The notes beneath the pieces were generated by a model. That model saw only the letters and a program-made list of their open reading frames with translations, was not told where the DNA came from and searched no databases. Below are positions 27,236 to 36,144 of a stretch of DNA of 64,000 bases, in pieces. The stretch's first letter is position 1. The number at the start of each line of letters is the position of its first letter. Both the position numbers and the translations under genes were made by a program. This DNA comes from Streptomyces flavidovirens DSM 40150 (GTDB lineage: Bacteria > Actinomycetota > Actinomycetes > Streptomycetales > Streptomycetaceae), in contig NZ_AUBE01000003.1 in assembly GCF_000429085.1 (NCBI RefSeq), positions 389,215 through 453,214 on the forward strand, read 5' to 3'.

Positions 27236-28891
27236 TCAGCGGACCGGTTGGTTCACCCGCTCGACCTTCTGCGTTCCGCTGAGGGTGCGGTACGAGCGGG
27301 CCCACCGCGCGGTCGCGTCCTGCCGCGTCTTGTCGGAGATGACGTAGTAGTCCATCTGCGAGCGCTCGGCCGTGACGTCGAGGACGCCGTAGCCGTGCGA
27401 GTCCATGTCGAGCCACTTCACATGGCGGTTGGCGGCCCTGACGGCCGTCGACGCGACCAGCGAGACGGTCTGGGGCGCGACGTGCAGGATGTCGTCGAGG
27501 TTGTCCGAGGACACCGACGTGACCACGAACTCGGTTGCCGCCGACGGCGACATCGGATACGTCGATGCCTTGACCGGCACGTCGTTGGCCCATGCCATGT
27601 GGATGTCACCGGTCAGGAAGACCGTGTTCCTGACCGCCCGGTCCCTGAGGTGGGTGATCAGCTCCTTGCGGTCGTCGGTGTAACCGTCCCACTGGTCCAC
27701 GTTGACCGCGAGCCCTTCCTTGGGCAGCCCCATCAACTTGGCCAGCGGCTTCAGCAGATGGGCCGGTACGGAGCCGAAGGCCACCGGCGAGATCATCACC
27801 GACGTACCCACGAGCTTCCAGATGGCGTCGGAGGAGGCGAGCCCCGACTTCAGCCAGTCCAGCTGGGCGCGGCCCGTGAGCGTACGCTCCGGGTCGTCCA
27901 CCGAGCCGCTGCCGATCGTCGCCTGCTGCGAGCGGAACGATCTGAGGTCGAGCAGGTGCAGATCGGCCAGCCTGCCGAAGCGCAGCCGGCGGTAGACGGT
28001 GCCCTCGGTGGACGCGCGCACCGGCATCCACTCGAAGTACGCCTGCTTCGCGGCGGCCACGCGCGCGGACCACTCGCCCTCCGCTCCCGGCGTGTGGTTC
28101 TGCGCGCCGCCGGACCAGGCGTCGTTGGCCATCTCGTGGTCGTCCCAGATGGCGATGACCGGGTGCGTGGCGTGCAGGGCCTGGAGGTCGGCGTCCGTCT
28201 TGTACTTGCCGTGGCGGGTGCGGTAGTCGGCGAGCGTGAGGATCTCGTGGGCCGGCTCGTGCTGCCGTACGACGTACGGAGGCTTGGGGTAGCCACCGGT
28301 CGCGTACTCGTAGAGGTAGTCGCCGAGGTGCAGGACCGCGTCCAGGTCGGTGCGGGCGGCGAGATGCCGGTACGCCGAGAAGTAGCCGGACTCCCAGTTG
28401 GCGCAGGAGACCACGCCGAACCGCACGCCGGGCGCGGCGGCGTCGGCGGCGGGGGCGGTGCGGGTGCGGGCGGTGGGCGACACGGCGTCGCCGGCGGTGA
28501 AGCGGAAGTAATAGGCAGTCGCCTGGCGGAGGCCCCTTACGTCGACCTTGACGGTGTGGTCGGTCGCGGCCGTGGCGGTCGTCGTACCGCGGGCGACGGT
28601 CGTCGAGAATCCCCTGTCCTCGGCGACCTCCCAGTTCACCGTCACATCGGGCCCCTTGCCGGAGCCCGGCACGGCCTCGGGGGCGGGGGTTATCCGGGTC
28701 CACAGCAGGACACCGTCGGGCAGCGGGTCGCCGGAGGCGACTCCATGGAGGAACTCGGGTCCCTGCGCGGCGGCGGTGGCAGCGGCGGCGCCGGCACTCG
28801 TACCGGCGATGACAGGGACGGAAACAGCGGTCACGGCAGCGGCTTTGAGAGCCGTACGGCGGCTGGGAGATAAAACGAATCGACTGGTCAC
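27236..28891 (-). CDS. phoD: Tat-exported PhoD alkaline phosphatase/phosphodiesterase
   Basis: PhoD is a calcium- and iron-dependent extracellular phosphatase used in phosphate starvation. The GTG-started 551-residue precursor has a twin-arginine signal ([14 protein letters not shown], about residues 10-23) with an alanine-rich cleavage region. An N-terminal Fn3-like domain precedes the metallophosphatase domain, which shows [31 protein letters not shown] and LTGDIHMAW. In Streptomyces this gene is controlled by PhoP, but I could not find convincing PHO boxes; the upstream gap has two 12-bp palindromes instead. Confidence 0.95.
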   Translation of the reverse strand: MTSRFVLSPSRRTALKAAAVTAVSVPVIAGTSAGAAAATAAAQGPEFLHGVASGDPLPDGVLLWTRITPAPEAVPGSGKGPDVTVNWEVAEDRGFSTTVARGTTTATAATDHTVKVDVRGLRQATAYYFRFTAGDAVSPTARTRTAPAADAAAPGVRFGVVSCANWESGYFSAYRHLAARTDLDAVLHLGDYLYEYATGGYPKPPYVVRQHEPAHEILTLADYRTRHGKYKTDADLQALHATHPVIAIWDDHEMANDAWSGGAQNHTPGAEGEWSARVAAAKQAYFEWMPVRASTEGTVYRRLRFGRLADLHLLDLRSFRSQQATIGSGSVDDPERTLTGRAQLDWLKSGLASSDAIWKLVGTSVMISPVAFGSVPAHLLKPLAKLMGLPKEGLAVNVDQWDGYTDDRKELITHLRDRAVRNTVFLTGDIHMAWANDVPVKASTYPMSPSAATEFVVTSVSSDNLDDILHVAPQTVSLVASTAVRAANRHVKWLDMDSHGYGVLDVTAERSQMDYYVISDKTRQDATARWARSYRTLSGTQKVERVNQPVR

Positions 28892-28901
28892 GGCCGTACA
28901 T

Positions 28902-28947
28902 TACTGATCAGTACGGCTCAAGGGCGGGCAAACGCGCGAACGTTCGC
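28902..28947. promoter_or_regulatory. Two palindromes upstream of phoD
   Basis: TACTGATCAGTA (28902-28913) and GCGAACGTTCGC (28936-28947) are perfect 12-bp palindromes, 23 bases apart, in the 85-bp gap between phoD and the upstream dsbA-like gene. The first lies about ten bases from the phoD start, where a bound protein would block transcription or translation initiation. Confidence 0.5.
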
Positions 28948-28976
28948 CCACCCTCAGGTGAAGTGCCGTGCGCCCG

Positions 28977-29792
28977 TCAGCTCTTGAGGGCCTTTTCGAT
29001 CGCGGCCTTGAACTCCTCCGGCGTCATGGGCGGGTTCTCGCCGTCCGATCCGGTGAGCGTCTTGCCGTCCATCTTGAGCGCCGGGGTGCCCTTCACGTCG
29101 CCGTTGTCGAAGGCGTCCGACATCTTCAGCGCCCAGGCGTCGAAGGTGCCGTCCTGCACGTTCCGCTGGAACTGCTTGTTGCCCTTGAGGGCGTCCACCT
29201 CGTCGGCCACCTTGATCAGGTAGTCGTCCTTGGCGAACTTGTCGTCCCGCTCCGCCGGGTGGTTCTTCTGCGAGTACAGCGCGCCCTTGTACTCCAGGAA
29301 CGCCTCGGGGCTGACGTCGAGAGCGGCGCCCAGCGCACTCAGCGCGTTCCGCGAGCCCTCGCCGGGGATGGACCTGTCGAGGAAGGCGGCGCCGACGAAC
29401 TTGAGCTTGTACTTGCCCGCGTCGACATCCTTCAGGATCGTCTCACCGTTCGCCTGCTCGAAGGACGCGCAGACCGGGCAGCGCGCGTCCTCGTACAGCT
29501 CCAGCGTCTTCTTGGCGTCCTTCTCGCCGATGACGACGGTCGTGCCGTCCTTGCCCTCGGTGTTCGCGGGAGCGGTGACCTGCTTGGCGTTCTTGGCGGC
29601 CTCCCAGGCGGACGGCTCGTTCGCCCGCATGACGCCGTATCCGACGCCGCCGGCCACCGCGAGGACGGCGACGACCGACAGGGCGACGATCACCTGGCGG
29701 CGGGTCCTGTCCTTCTTGGCCTGGCGTTCGCGCTCGGCGCGCAGCCGCTCGCGGGCCGCTGCCTTGTTGGCCTGGTTGTTGCGTGCACTCAT
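28977..29792 (-). CDS. Membrane-anchored DsbA-like thiol oxidoreductase (CPVC)
   Basis: The 271-residue protein has a basic N-terminal stretch of about 35 residues, one membrane segment (about 36-53), and an extracytoplasmic thioredoxin-fold domain with the redox motif C105-P-V-C108 in YEDARCPVCASF and the cis-proline loop VKGTPALKMDG. This is the DsbA/DsbG-like family common in actinobacteria. It should oxidise or isomerise disulfides in exported proteins. It lies upstream of phoD on the same strand. A second paralogue is at 58319. Confidence 0.9.
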   Translation of the reverse strand: MSARNNQANKAAARERLRAERERQAKKDRTRRQVIVALSVVAVLAVAGGVGYGVMRANEPSAWEAAKNAKQVTAPANTEGKDGTTVVIGEKDAKKTLELYEDARCPVCASFEQANGETILKDVDAGKYKLKFVGAAFLDRSIPGEGSRNALSALGAALDVSPEAFLEYKGALYSQKNHPAERDDKFAKDDYLIKVADEVDALKGNKQFQRNVQDGTFDAWALKMSDAFDNGDVKGTPALKMDGKTLTGSDGENPPMTPEEFKAAIEKALKS

Positions 29793-29834
29793 GGTGGTGT
29801 TCTCCGTACGGGAAGAGGGGGTACTGGGCCGGGC

Positions 29835-30536
29835 TCAGGCGAAAACGCGTGCCGGGCGCGGCGGACCTCTGCGTCCTACGGAGTGCACGAAAAGACGGCC
29901 GGGAGAGGCGGTACGGGCCCGGCAAGCGGGCCGCACCGCGCGGCGTACGGGCCGCTGGGCCCCGCCCGTGACGGCGACCGCGATCAGCAGCGGCCGGAAG
30001 GCGGACGCGGCCACGGTCCGCACCAGACCGGCGAGCGCCGCCTCACCGCGCCGCAGCCAGGCGGCCGCGAGCAGGCCCACTGAGACGTGGGCGGCGAGGA
30101 GCATCCAGGGGAGGGCGGGATCGGGGGAGCTGAGGAGGGCGGCGACGCTCTCCTGGGGCTCCGTCACCCGTACGAGCGGAGCGCCGAGTGCGCTGTCGGC
30201 GCCGTTGTCGCCGCACAGTACGTCAAAGCCGACCGAGCGCAGAGAGCCCGCCACCGGGCCGCCCGCAGCCCCGTAACACAGGTGCTGGCCGGTGGTGAAG
30301 ACGGTGTCGGCGGCCAGCTCCAGCGGTATGAGCAGACCGGCGATCGCGCCGAAGCCGCGTTCCCGCCCGGCCAGCGCGTACGCGACGGCGAACACGACGG
30401 CCGCTGTCCCGGCCACCACGGTCAGCGGCAGCGGGACGCGGGAGAGCAGCACGTGGGACGCGGCGGAGAGCGTGACGACGAGCGCGGTGAACAGCGCCGC
30501 ACGTACCACCCTCAGCTGCGTCCCCGATACGTCCAT
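29835..30536 (-). CDS. Actinobacterial membrane protein of unknown function
   Basis: I chose the ATG at 30536 (MDVSGTQLRVV); the longer frame to 30620 is possible. The 233-residue product has about four to five hydrophobic segments, including ones at about residues 10-30, 34-52, 60-78 and 135-155, with an external loop containing two cysteines (CYGAAGG and VLCGDNG). The C-terminus is arginine-rich and cytoplasmic. No family is recognised with confidence. It lies 42 bp upstream of the dsbA-like gene on the same strand, so the cysteine loop may be a substrate of that oxidoreductase; that is inference. Confidence 0.7.
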   Translation of the reverse strand: MDVSGTQLRVVRAALFTALVVTLSAASHVLLSRVPLPLTVVAGTAAVVFAVAYALAGRERGFGAIAGLLIPLELAADTVFTTGQHLCYGAAGGPVAGSLRSVGFDVLCGDNGADSALGAPLVRVTEPQESVAALLSSPDPALPWMLLAAHVSVGLLAAAWLRRGEAALAGLVRTVAASAFRPLLIAVAVTGGAQRPVRRAVRPACRARTASPGRLFVHSVGRRGPPRPARVFA

Positions 30537-30597
30537 AGAACGTGAGTTTGCCACGGCTTCCGGTAAGAGAGCCCTAAAGCCGTGGCGGGCCGGCCGC

Positions 30598-31923
30598 TCA
30601 GAGGCCGGGGATCCGGCCATTCCTGAACAGGTCCACGAAAATCTGGTGGTCGGCCCGCGCCCGCGCCCCGTAGGAGTGCGCGAAGTCCACCAGCAGGTCG
30701 CCGAAGCTGTCCTCGTCGGCCGCGATCGCCGCGTCGATCGCCCGCTCCGTGGAGAACGGCACCAGCGAGTGGCCGCTCTCGTCGTCCGCCGCCGAGTGCA
30801 TTGTGGCCGTCGCCCGGCCGAGATCGGCGACGACGGCCGCGATCTCGTCCAGGTCGTCGATGTCCGACCAGTCCAGGTCCACGGCGTACGGCGAGACTTC
30901 CGCCACGAGCTGCCCCGTCCCGTCCAGCTCGGTCCAGCCCAGCCACGGGTCCGCGTGCGCCTGGAGGGCGCGCTGCGAGATCACCGTGCGGTGACCCTCG
31001 TGCTGGAAGTAGTCACGGACGGCGCCGTCGGTGATGTGCCGGGAGACCGCCGGGGTCTGCGCCTGCTTCATGTAGATCACGACGTCGTTCTCCAGGGCGT
31101 CGCTGTTGCCTTCGAGCAGGATGTTGTACGACGGCAGTCCGGCGGAGCCGATGCCGATGCCGCGCCGCCCGACCACGTCCTTCACGCGGTAGGAGTCGGG
31201 GCGGGTCAGGCTCGCCTCGGGCAGCGTCTCCAGATAGCCGTCGAAGGCCGCGAGGACCTTGTAGCGGGTGGCGGCGTCGAGGTCGATGGAGCCGCCGTCC
31301 GAAGAGAAGCGGCGTTCGAAGTCGCGGATCTCGGTCATCGAGTCGAGCAGCCCGAAGCGGGTCAGCGAACGGGCCGAACGCAGCGCGCCGAGCAGCGGGC
31401 CCTCGGCCGTGTCCAGGGTGAAGGGGGGCACCTCGTCGTTCTTGGCACCGGTGGCCAGGGCGTGGATGCGCTCGCGGTAGGCGGCGGCGTACGTCCGTAC
31501 CAGCTCGGTGATCTGCTCGTCGCCCAGCGCCTTGGTGTAGCCGATGAGCGCGACGGAGGCCGCGAAGCGCTTGAGGTCCCAGGTGAAGGGGCCGACGTAC
31601 GCCTCGTCGAAGTCGTTGACGTTGAAGATCAACCGGCCCTGGGAGTCCATGTACGTGCCGAAGTTCTCGGCGTGCAGATCGCCGTGGATCCACACCCGCC
31701 CGGTCCGCTCGTCCAGGTACGGGCCGCCGTGCTGCTCGCGCTCCAGGTCGGCGTAGAACAGGCAGGCCGTGCCCCGGTAGAAGGCGAACGCGGACGCCGC
31801 CATCTTGCGGAACTTCACCCGGAAGGCGGCAGGGTCGGCGGCGAGGAGCCTGCCGAACGCGGTCTCGAAGACGGCGAGGATCTGCTCGCCGCGCTGAGCG
31901 GCGTCTGTCTGCTGGACCGACAT
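30598..31923 (-). CDS. DUF2252 protein with kinase-like catalytic motifs
   Basis: The ATG at 31923 follows AGGAGG at a good distance; an in-frame ATG at 31986 is less likely. The 441-residue protein belongs to DUF2252. It contains IHGDLHAENFGTY (His80, Asp82, Asn87) and FNVNDFDEAYVGPFTWDLKR (Asp104, Asp106), an arrangement like the catalytic loop and metal-binding aspartate of aminoglycoside phosphotransferases and protein kinases. This suggests phosphotransfer, but no substrate is known. It diverges from dnaE across 167 bp. Confidence 0.85.
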   Translation of the reverse strand: MSVQQTDAAQRGEQILAVFETAFGRLLAADPAAFRVKFRKMAASAFAFYRGTACLFYADLEREQHGGPYLDERTGRVWIHGDLHAENFGTYMDSQGRLIFNVNDFDEAYVGPFTWDLKRFAASVALIGYTKALGDEQITELVRTYAAAYRERIHALATGAKNDEVPPFTLDTAEGPLLGALRSARSLTRFGLLDSMTEIRDFERRFSSDGGSIDLDAATRYKVLAAFDGYLETLPEASLTRPDSYRVKDVVGRRGIGIGSAGLPSYNILLEGNSDALENDVVIYMKQAQTPAVSRHITDGAVRDYFQHEGHRTVISQRALQAHADPWLGWTELDGTGQLVAEVSPYAVDLDWSDIDDLDEIAAVVADLGRATATMHSAADDESGHSLVPFSTERAIDAAIAADEDSFGDLLVDFAHSYGARARADHQIFVDLFRNGRIPGL

Positions 31924-32090
31924 CGCCGGTTGCCTCCTGGTGCATGACGTTTTTGACAAAATGGACAGGGCTTTCCCCGAGTCCAACGCCTGACCGTACT
32001 CGTGAGTGCCCCCTCGTTGTCAGTCGGCCGACGTAGACTTCCGAGCTGTCCCTCAACCTGTCACCGACCGTTCTGCCGGAGGCCTTCGCC
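31924..32090. promoter_or_regulatory. Divergent promoter region between DUF2252 gene and dnaE
   Basis: The 167-bp gap contains a short AT-rich run with TTGACA (31953-31958, plus strand) inside GTTTTTGACAAAATGG, and TAGACT (32035-32040), which resembles a -10 for dnaE. The spacing between these two does not make one promoter, so at least one half-site is unidentified. Confidence 0.4.
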
Positions 32091-35000
32091 GTGACCAAGC
32101 CGCCCTTCACGCACCTTCACGTACACACCCAGTACTCGCTGCTGGACGGTGCCGCGCGGCTCAAGGACATGTTCGAGGCCTGCAACGAAATGGGCATGTC
32201 GCACATCGCGATGACCGACCACGGCAACCTCCACGGGGCGTACGACTTTTTCCATTCGGCGAAGAAGGCGGGGGTGACGCCGATCATCGGCATCGAGGCG
32301 TACGTCGCGCCCGAGTCGCGGCGCAACAAGCGGCGCATCCAGTGGGGCCAGCCGCACCAGAAGCGCGACGACGTGTCCGGTTCCGGTGGTTATACGCACA
32401 AGACGATCTGGGCGGCGAACAAGACCGGCCTGCACAACCTCTTCCGGCTGTCCTCCGACGCGTACGCCGAGGGCTGGCTGACGAAGTGGCCCCGGATGGA
32501 CAAGGAGACCATCTCCCAGTGGTCCGAGGGCCTGATCGCCTCCACCGGGTGCCCGTCGGGCGAGGTGCAGACACGGCTGCGGCTCGGCCAGTTCGACGAG
32601 GCGGTGCAGGCGGCGTCCGACTACAAGGACATCTTCGGCGAGGGCCGGTACTTCCTGGAGCTGATGGACCACGGCATCGAGATCGAGCGCCGGGTCCGCG
32701 ACGGGCTGCTCGAAATCGGCAAGAAGCTGAACATCCCGCCGCTCGTCACCAACGACTCGCACTACACCTACGCCAACGAGGCGAGCGCGCACGACGCCCT
32801 GCTGTGCATCCAGACCGGCAAGAACCTCTCCGACCCGGACCGCTTCCGCTTCGACGGCACCGGCTACTACCTGAAGTCGACCGACGAGATGTACGCCGTC
32901 GACTCCTCCGACGCCTGGCAGGAAGGCTGCGCGAACACGCTCCTGGTCGCGCAGCAGATCGACACGGAGGGCTGGTTCAAGGAGCGGAACCTGATGCCCA
33001 AGTTCGATGTGCCCGAGGGCTACACCGAGGTGACGTGGTTCCGCGAGGAGACCATGCGCGGCATGGCCCGCCGCTTCCCGAACGGCATCCCGGAAGACCG
33101 GCTCAAGCAGGTCGAGTACGAGATGAAGATCATCATCGACATGGGCTTCCCGGCGTACTTCCTCGTGGTCGCCGACTTCATCATGTGGGCCAAGAACAAC
33201 GGCATCGCGGTCGGCCCCGGCCGAGGCTCCGCGGCCGGTTCGATCGTCGCGTACGCCATGGGCATCACCGACCTCGACCCGATCGAGCACGGCCTGATCT
33301 TCGAGCGGTTCCTCAACCCCGAGCGCATCTCCATGCCCGATGTCGACATCGACTTCGACGAGCGCAGGCGCGGTGAGGTGATCAGGTACGTCACCGAGAA
33401 GTACGGCGCCGACAAGGTCGCCATGATCGGCACGTACGGAAAGATCAAGGCCAAGAACGCGATCAAGGACTCCGCGCGCGTCCTCGGCTACCCGTACGCG
33501 ATGGGCGACCGGCTCACCAAGGCCATGCCCGCCGACGTCCTCGGCAAGGGCATCGACCTCAACGGCATCACCGACCCCAAGCACCCGCGCTACAGCGAGG
33601 CGGGCGAGATCCGGTCGATGTACGAGAACGAACCGGACGTGAAGAAGGTCATCGACACCGCGAAGGGCGTCGAGGGCCTGGTCCGGCAGATGGGTGTGCA
33701 CGCGGCCGGCGTGATCATGTCCAGCGAGACGATCACCGACCACGTGCCCGTCTGGGTGCGGCACACCGACGGCGTGACCATCACACAGTGGGACTACCCG
33801 AGCTGCGAGTCGCTCGGCCTGCTGAAGATGGACTTCCTCGGCCTGCGCAACCTCACGATCATGGACGACGCCGTCAAGATGGTGAAGTCCAACAAGGGCA
33901 TCGACCTGGAGCTGCTCAGCCTCCCGCTCGACGACCCGGCGACGTACGAGCTGCTCTGCCGCGGTGACACGCTCGGCGTCTTCCAGTTCGACGGCGGCCC
34001 GATGCGGTCCCTGCTGCGGCTGATGAAGCCAGACAACTTCGAGGACATTTCCGCCGTCTCGGCCCTGTACCGGCCGGGCCCGATGGGCATGAACTCGCAC
34101 ACGAACTACGCGCTGCGCAAGAACGGCCAGCAGGAGATCACGCCGATCCACCCGGAGCTGGAGGAGCCCCTCAAGGAGGTCCTCGGCCTGACGTACGGCC
34201 TGATCGTGTACCAGGAGCAGGTGCAGAAGGCCGCGCAGATCATCGCCGGCTACTCGCTCGGCGAGGCCGACATCCTGCGCCGCGTCATGGGCAAGAAGAA
34301 GCCCGACGAGCTCCAGAAGAACTTCGTGCTCTTCCAGGCGGGCGCGAAGAAGAAGGGGTACTCCGACGCGGCGATCCAGGCGCTGTGGGACGTGCTGGTC
34401 CCCTTCGCCGGATACGCGTTCAACAAGGCGCACTCCTCGGCGTACGGACTGGTCACCTACTGGACGGCGTACCTCAAGGCGAACTACCCCGCCGAGTACA
34501 TGGCGGCGCTGTTGACCTCGGTCAAGGACGACAAGGACAAGTCGGCCGTCTACCTGAACGAGTGCCGGCGCATGGGCATCAAGGTGCTCCCGCCGAACGT
34601 GAACGAGTCCGAGTCGAACTTCGCCGCGCAGGGCGACGATGTGATCCTCTTCGGCCTGACCGCCATTCGAAACGTCGGTCAGAACGTCGTGGACTCGATC
34701 ATCCGGAGCCGAAAGGCGAAGGGGAAGTACAGCTCGTTCCCGGACTTCCTCGACAAGGTCGAGGCGGTCGTGTGCAACAAGCGGACCGTCGAATCGCTCA
34801 TCAAGGCCGGTGCCTTCGACGAGATGGGGCACACCCGCAAGGGCCTCGTCGCGCACCACGAGCCGATGATCGACAACGTGGTGCAGGTCAAGCGCAAGGA
34901 GGCCGAGGGGCAGTTCGACCTCTTCGGCGGCATGGGCGAGGAGGAAAGCGACGAGCCGGGCTTCGGGCTCGACGTGGAGTTCTCCGACATCGAGTGGGAG

Positions 35001-35630
35001 AAGTCGTACCTGCTCGCACAGGAGCGCGAGATGCTCGGCCTGTACGTCTCCGACCACCCGCTCTTCGGTCTTGAGCACGTCCTGTCGGACAAGGCCGACG
35101 CCTCGATCTCGCAGCTCACCGGCGGCGAGCACTCGGACGGTGCGATCGTCACCGTCGGCGGCATCATCTCCGGCCTCCAGCGCAAGATGACCAAGCAGGG
35201 CAACGCCTGGGCGATCGCGACGGTCGAGGATCTGGCCGGCTCCATCGAGTGCATGTTCTTCCCGGCGACGTACCAGCTCGTCTCGACCCAGCTCGTCGAG
35301 GACACCGTGGTCTTCGTCAAGGGCCGCCTCGACAAGCGCGAGGACGTTCCGCGGCTCGTCGCGATGGAGCTGATGGTCCCCGACGTGTCGTCGGCCGGGA
35401 CGAACGCGCCGGTCGTGCTGACCATTCCGACGGTGAAGGTGACGCCGCCGATGGTGACCAAGCTCGGCGAGATCCTCAAGCACCACCGGGGCAACACGGA
35501 GGTCCGGATCAAGCTCCAGGGGGCCCGCAAGACGACGGTGCTGCGGCTCGACCGGCACCGCGTTCAGCCGGACCCGGCGCTGTTCGGGGACTTGAAGGTG
35601 CTGCTCGGCCCGTCCTGCCTGGCGGGATAA
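32091..35630 (+). CDS. dnaE: DNA polymerase III alpha subunit DnaE
   Basis: DnaE is the replicative polymerase. The 1179-residue protein begins with a PHP domain (HLHVHTQYSLLDG, with metal-binding histidines kept), then the palm with GRGSAAGSIVAYAMGITDLDPI and the catalytic MPDVDIDFDE (about residues 415-424), fingers with QEQVQKAAQIIAGYS, helix-hairpin-helix, and a C-terminal OB domain (GAIVTVGGIISGLQRKMTK). The start is GTG at 32091. The intact PHP histidines fit proofreading by the PHP domain, as in mycobacterial DnaE1; that extension is inference. Confidence 0.97.
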   Translation: MTKPPFTHLHVHTQYSLLDGAARLKDMFEACNEMGMSHIAMTDHGNLHGAYDFFHSAKKAGVTPIIGIEAYVAPESRRNKRRIQWGQPHQKRDDVSGSGGYTHKTIWAANKTGLHNLFRLSSDAYAEGWLTKWPRMDKETISQWSEGLIASTGCPSGEVQTRLRLGQFDEAVQAASDYKDIFGEGRYFLELMDHGIEIERRVRDGLLEIGKKLNIPPLVTNDSHYTYANEASAHDALLCIQTGKNLSDPDRFRFDGTGYYLKSTDEMYAVDSSDAWQEGCANTLLVAQQIDTEGWFKERNLMPKFDVPEGYTEVTWFREETMRGMARRFPNGIPEDRLKQVEYEMKIIIDMGFPAYFLVVADFIMWAKNNGIAVGPGRGSAAGSIVAYAMGITDLDPIEHGLIFERFLNPERISMPDVDIDFDERRRGEVIRYVTEKYGADKVAMIGTYGKIKAKNAIKDSARVLGYPYAMGDRLTKAMPADVLGKGIDLNGITDPKHPRYSEAGEIRSMYENEPDVKKVIDTAKGVEGLVRQMGVHAAGVIMSSETITDHVPVWVRHTDGVTITQWDYPSCESLGLLKMDFLGLRNLTIMDDAVKMVKSNKGIDLELLSLPLDDPATYELLCRGDTLGVFQFDGGPMRSLLRLMKPDNFEDISAVSALYRPGPMGMNSHTNYALRKNGQQEITPIHPELEEPLKEVLGLTYGLIVYQEQVQKAAQIIAGYSLGEADILRRVMGKKKPDELQKNFVLFQAGAKKKGYSDAAIQALWDVLVPFAGYAFNKAHSSAYGLVTYWTAYLKANYPAEYMAALLTSVKDDKDKSAVYLNECRRMGIKVLPPNVNESESNFAAQGDDVILFGLTAIRNVGQNVVDSIIRSRKAKGKYSSFPDFLDKVEAVVCNKRTVESLIKAGAFDEMGHTRKGLVAHHEPMIDNVVQVKRKEAEGQFDLFGGMGEEESDEPGFGLDVEFSDIEWEKSYLLAQEREMLGLYVSDHPLFGLEHVLSDKADASISQLTGGEHSDGAIVTVGGIISGLQRKMTKQGNAWAIATVEDLAGSIECMFFPATYQLVSTQLVEDTVVFVKGRLDKREDVPRLVAMELMVPDVSSAGTNAPVVLTIPTVKVTPPMVTKLGEILKHHRGNTEVRIKLQGARKTTVLRLDRHRVQPDPALFGDLKVLLGPSCLAG

Positions 35631-35645
35631 GCGGGATAAGAACGC

Positions 35646-35693
35646 GAAGAAGAAGGGGCGTACCCGTCGTCACGGGTACGCCCCTTCTTCTTC
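35646..35693. terminator. Strong bidirectional terminator after dnaE
   Basis: The 22-base arms 35646-35667 and 35672-35693 are perfectly complementary with a four-base loop. GAAGAAGAA at one end and CTTCTTCTTC at the other give a pyrimidine-rich tail in both directions. It separates dnaE from the convergent small gene. Confidence 0.93.
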
Positions 35694-35722
35694 GTCTTCT
35701 TTCGCGTATTTACACAGCGTGA

Positions 35723-35902
35723 TCAGTTATGGCCGAAGCGCCGCTGGTGCTTACGGGCAACATCAGCAGGGCTGCCCTGGGCGTGCGTCTGCGGCTGGGC
35801 GTGGGACTCGAAGGCGCTGTCCTTGGCCTGCGTGGTCCCACGCGCCACCGAGGACGCGCGGTCCTGTGTGGCGCCCTGCTTGCGATTCTTGTTCTTGGCC
35901 AT
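35723..35902 (-). CDS. Conserved 59-residue basic protein
   Basis: A short frame begins with ATG at 35902, six bases after AGGAGG. It encodes MAKNKNRKQGATQDRAS at its start and ends ARKHQRRFGHN. The product is very rich in Gln, Lys, Arg, Ala and Ser, has no hydrophobic segment and is probably disordered. I recall similar small proteins ending in FGHN next to dnaE in other Streptomyces, but their role is unknown. A canonical ribosome-binding site and the terminator it shares with dnaE support it being real. Confidence 0.8.
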   Translation of the reverse strand: MAKNKNRKQGATQDRASSVARGTTQAKDSAFESHAQPQTHAQGSPADVARKHQRRFGHN

Positions 35903-36144
35903 GGTTCTGCCTCCTGTTGGGTCTGGGGGCCAGGGCCGGGACCAGACTCACACAAGGCGACATAGCTCGCATTTTGGATCATTACCGTGCGTAATTGGGG
36001 CTGTCGCGGAGCAACTTCGGCATCCGCCACGCCGATGATCGAGTTCCGGCCGTTAACCCTCACGCAGTCGGGCAGACTCGAAGGAAGCCCGAAGCACTCC
36101 TGAACTCCCGAAGCACCTTTCGATCCCGAGGTTCCCGAAAGAGG
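35903..36144. promoter_or_regulatory. Divergent promoter region with ATTAC palindrome
   Basis: This gap separates the 59-residue protein gene from the NYN-domain gene. It is AT-richer in the middle and holds ATTAC-CGTGC-GTAAT (35981-35995), a small inverted repeat. GTTAAC (36052-36057) and CAGACT (36073-36078) resemble a plus-strand promoter but are only 15 bases apart. Confidence 0.4.

Noticed and set aside
28892..28976. PHO box upstream of phoD
   Set aside because: GTTCGCG/GTTTGCC-like pieces are present but not in the 11-bp direct-repeat register expected for PhoP.
32061..35558. 1165-codon open frame on the minus strand opposite dnaE
   Set aside because: It mirrors dnaE in the complementary codon phase, has biased composition and no recognisable domain.
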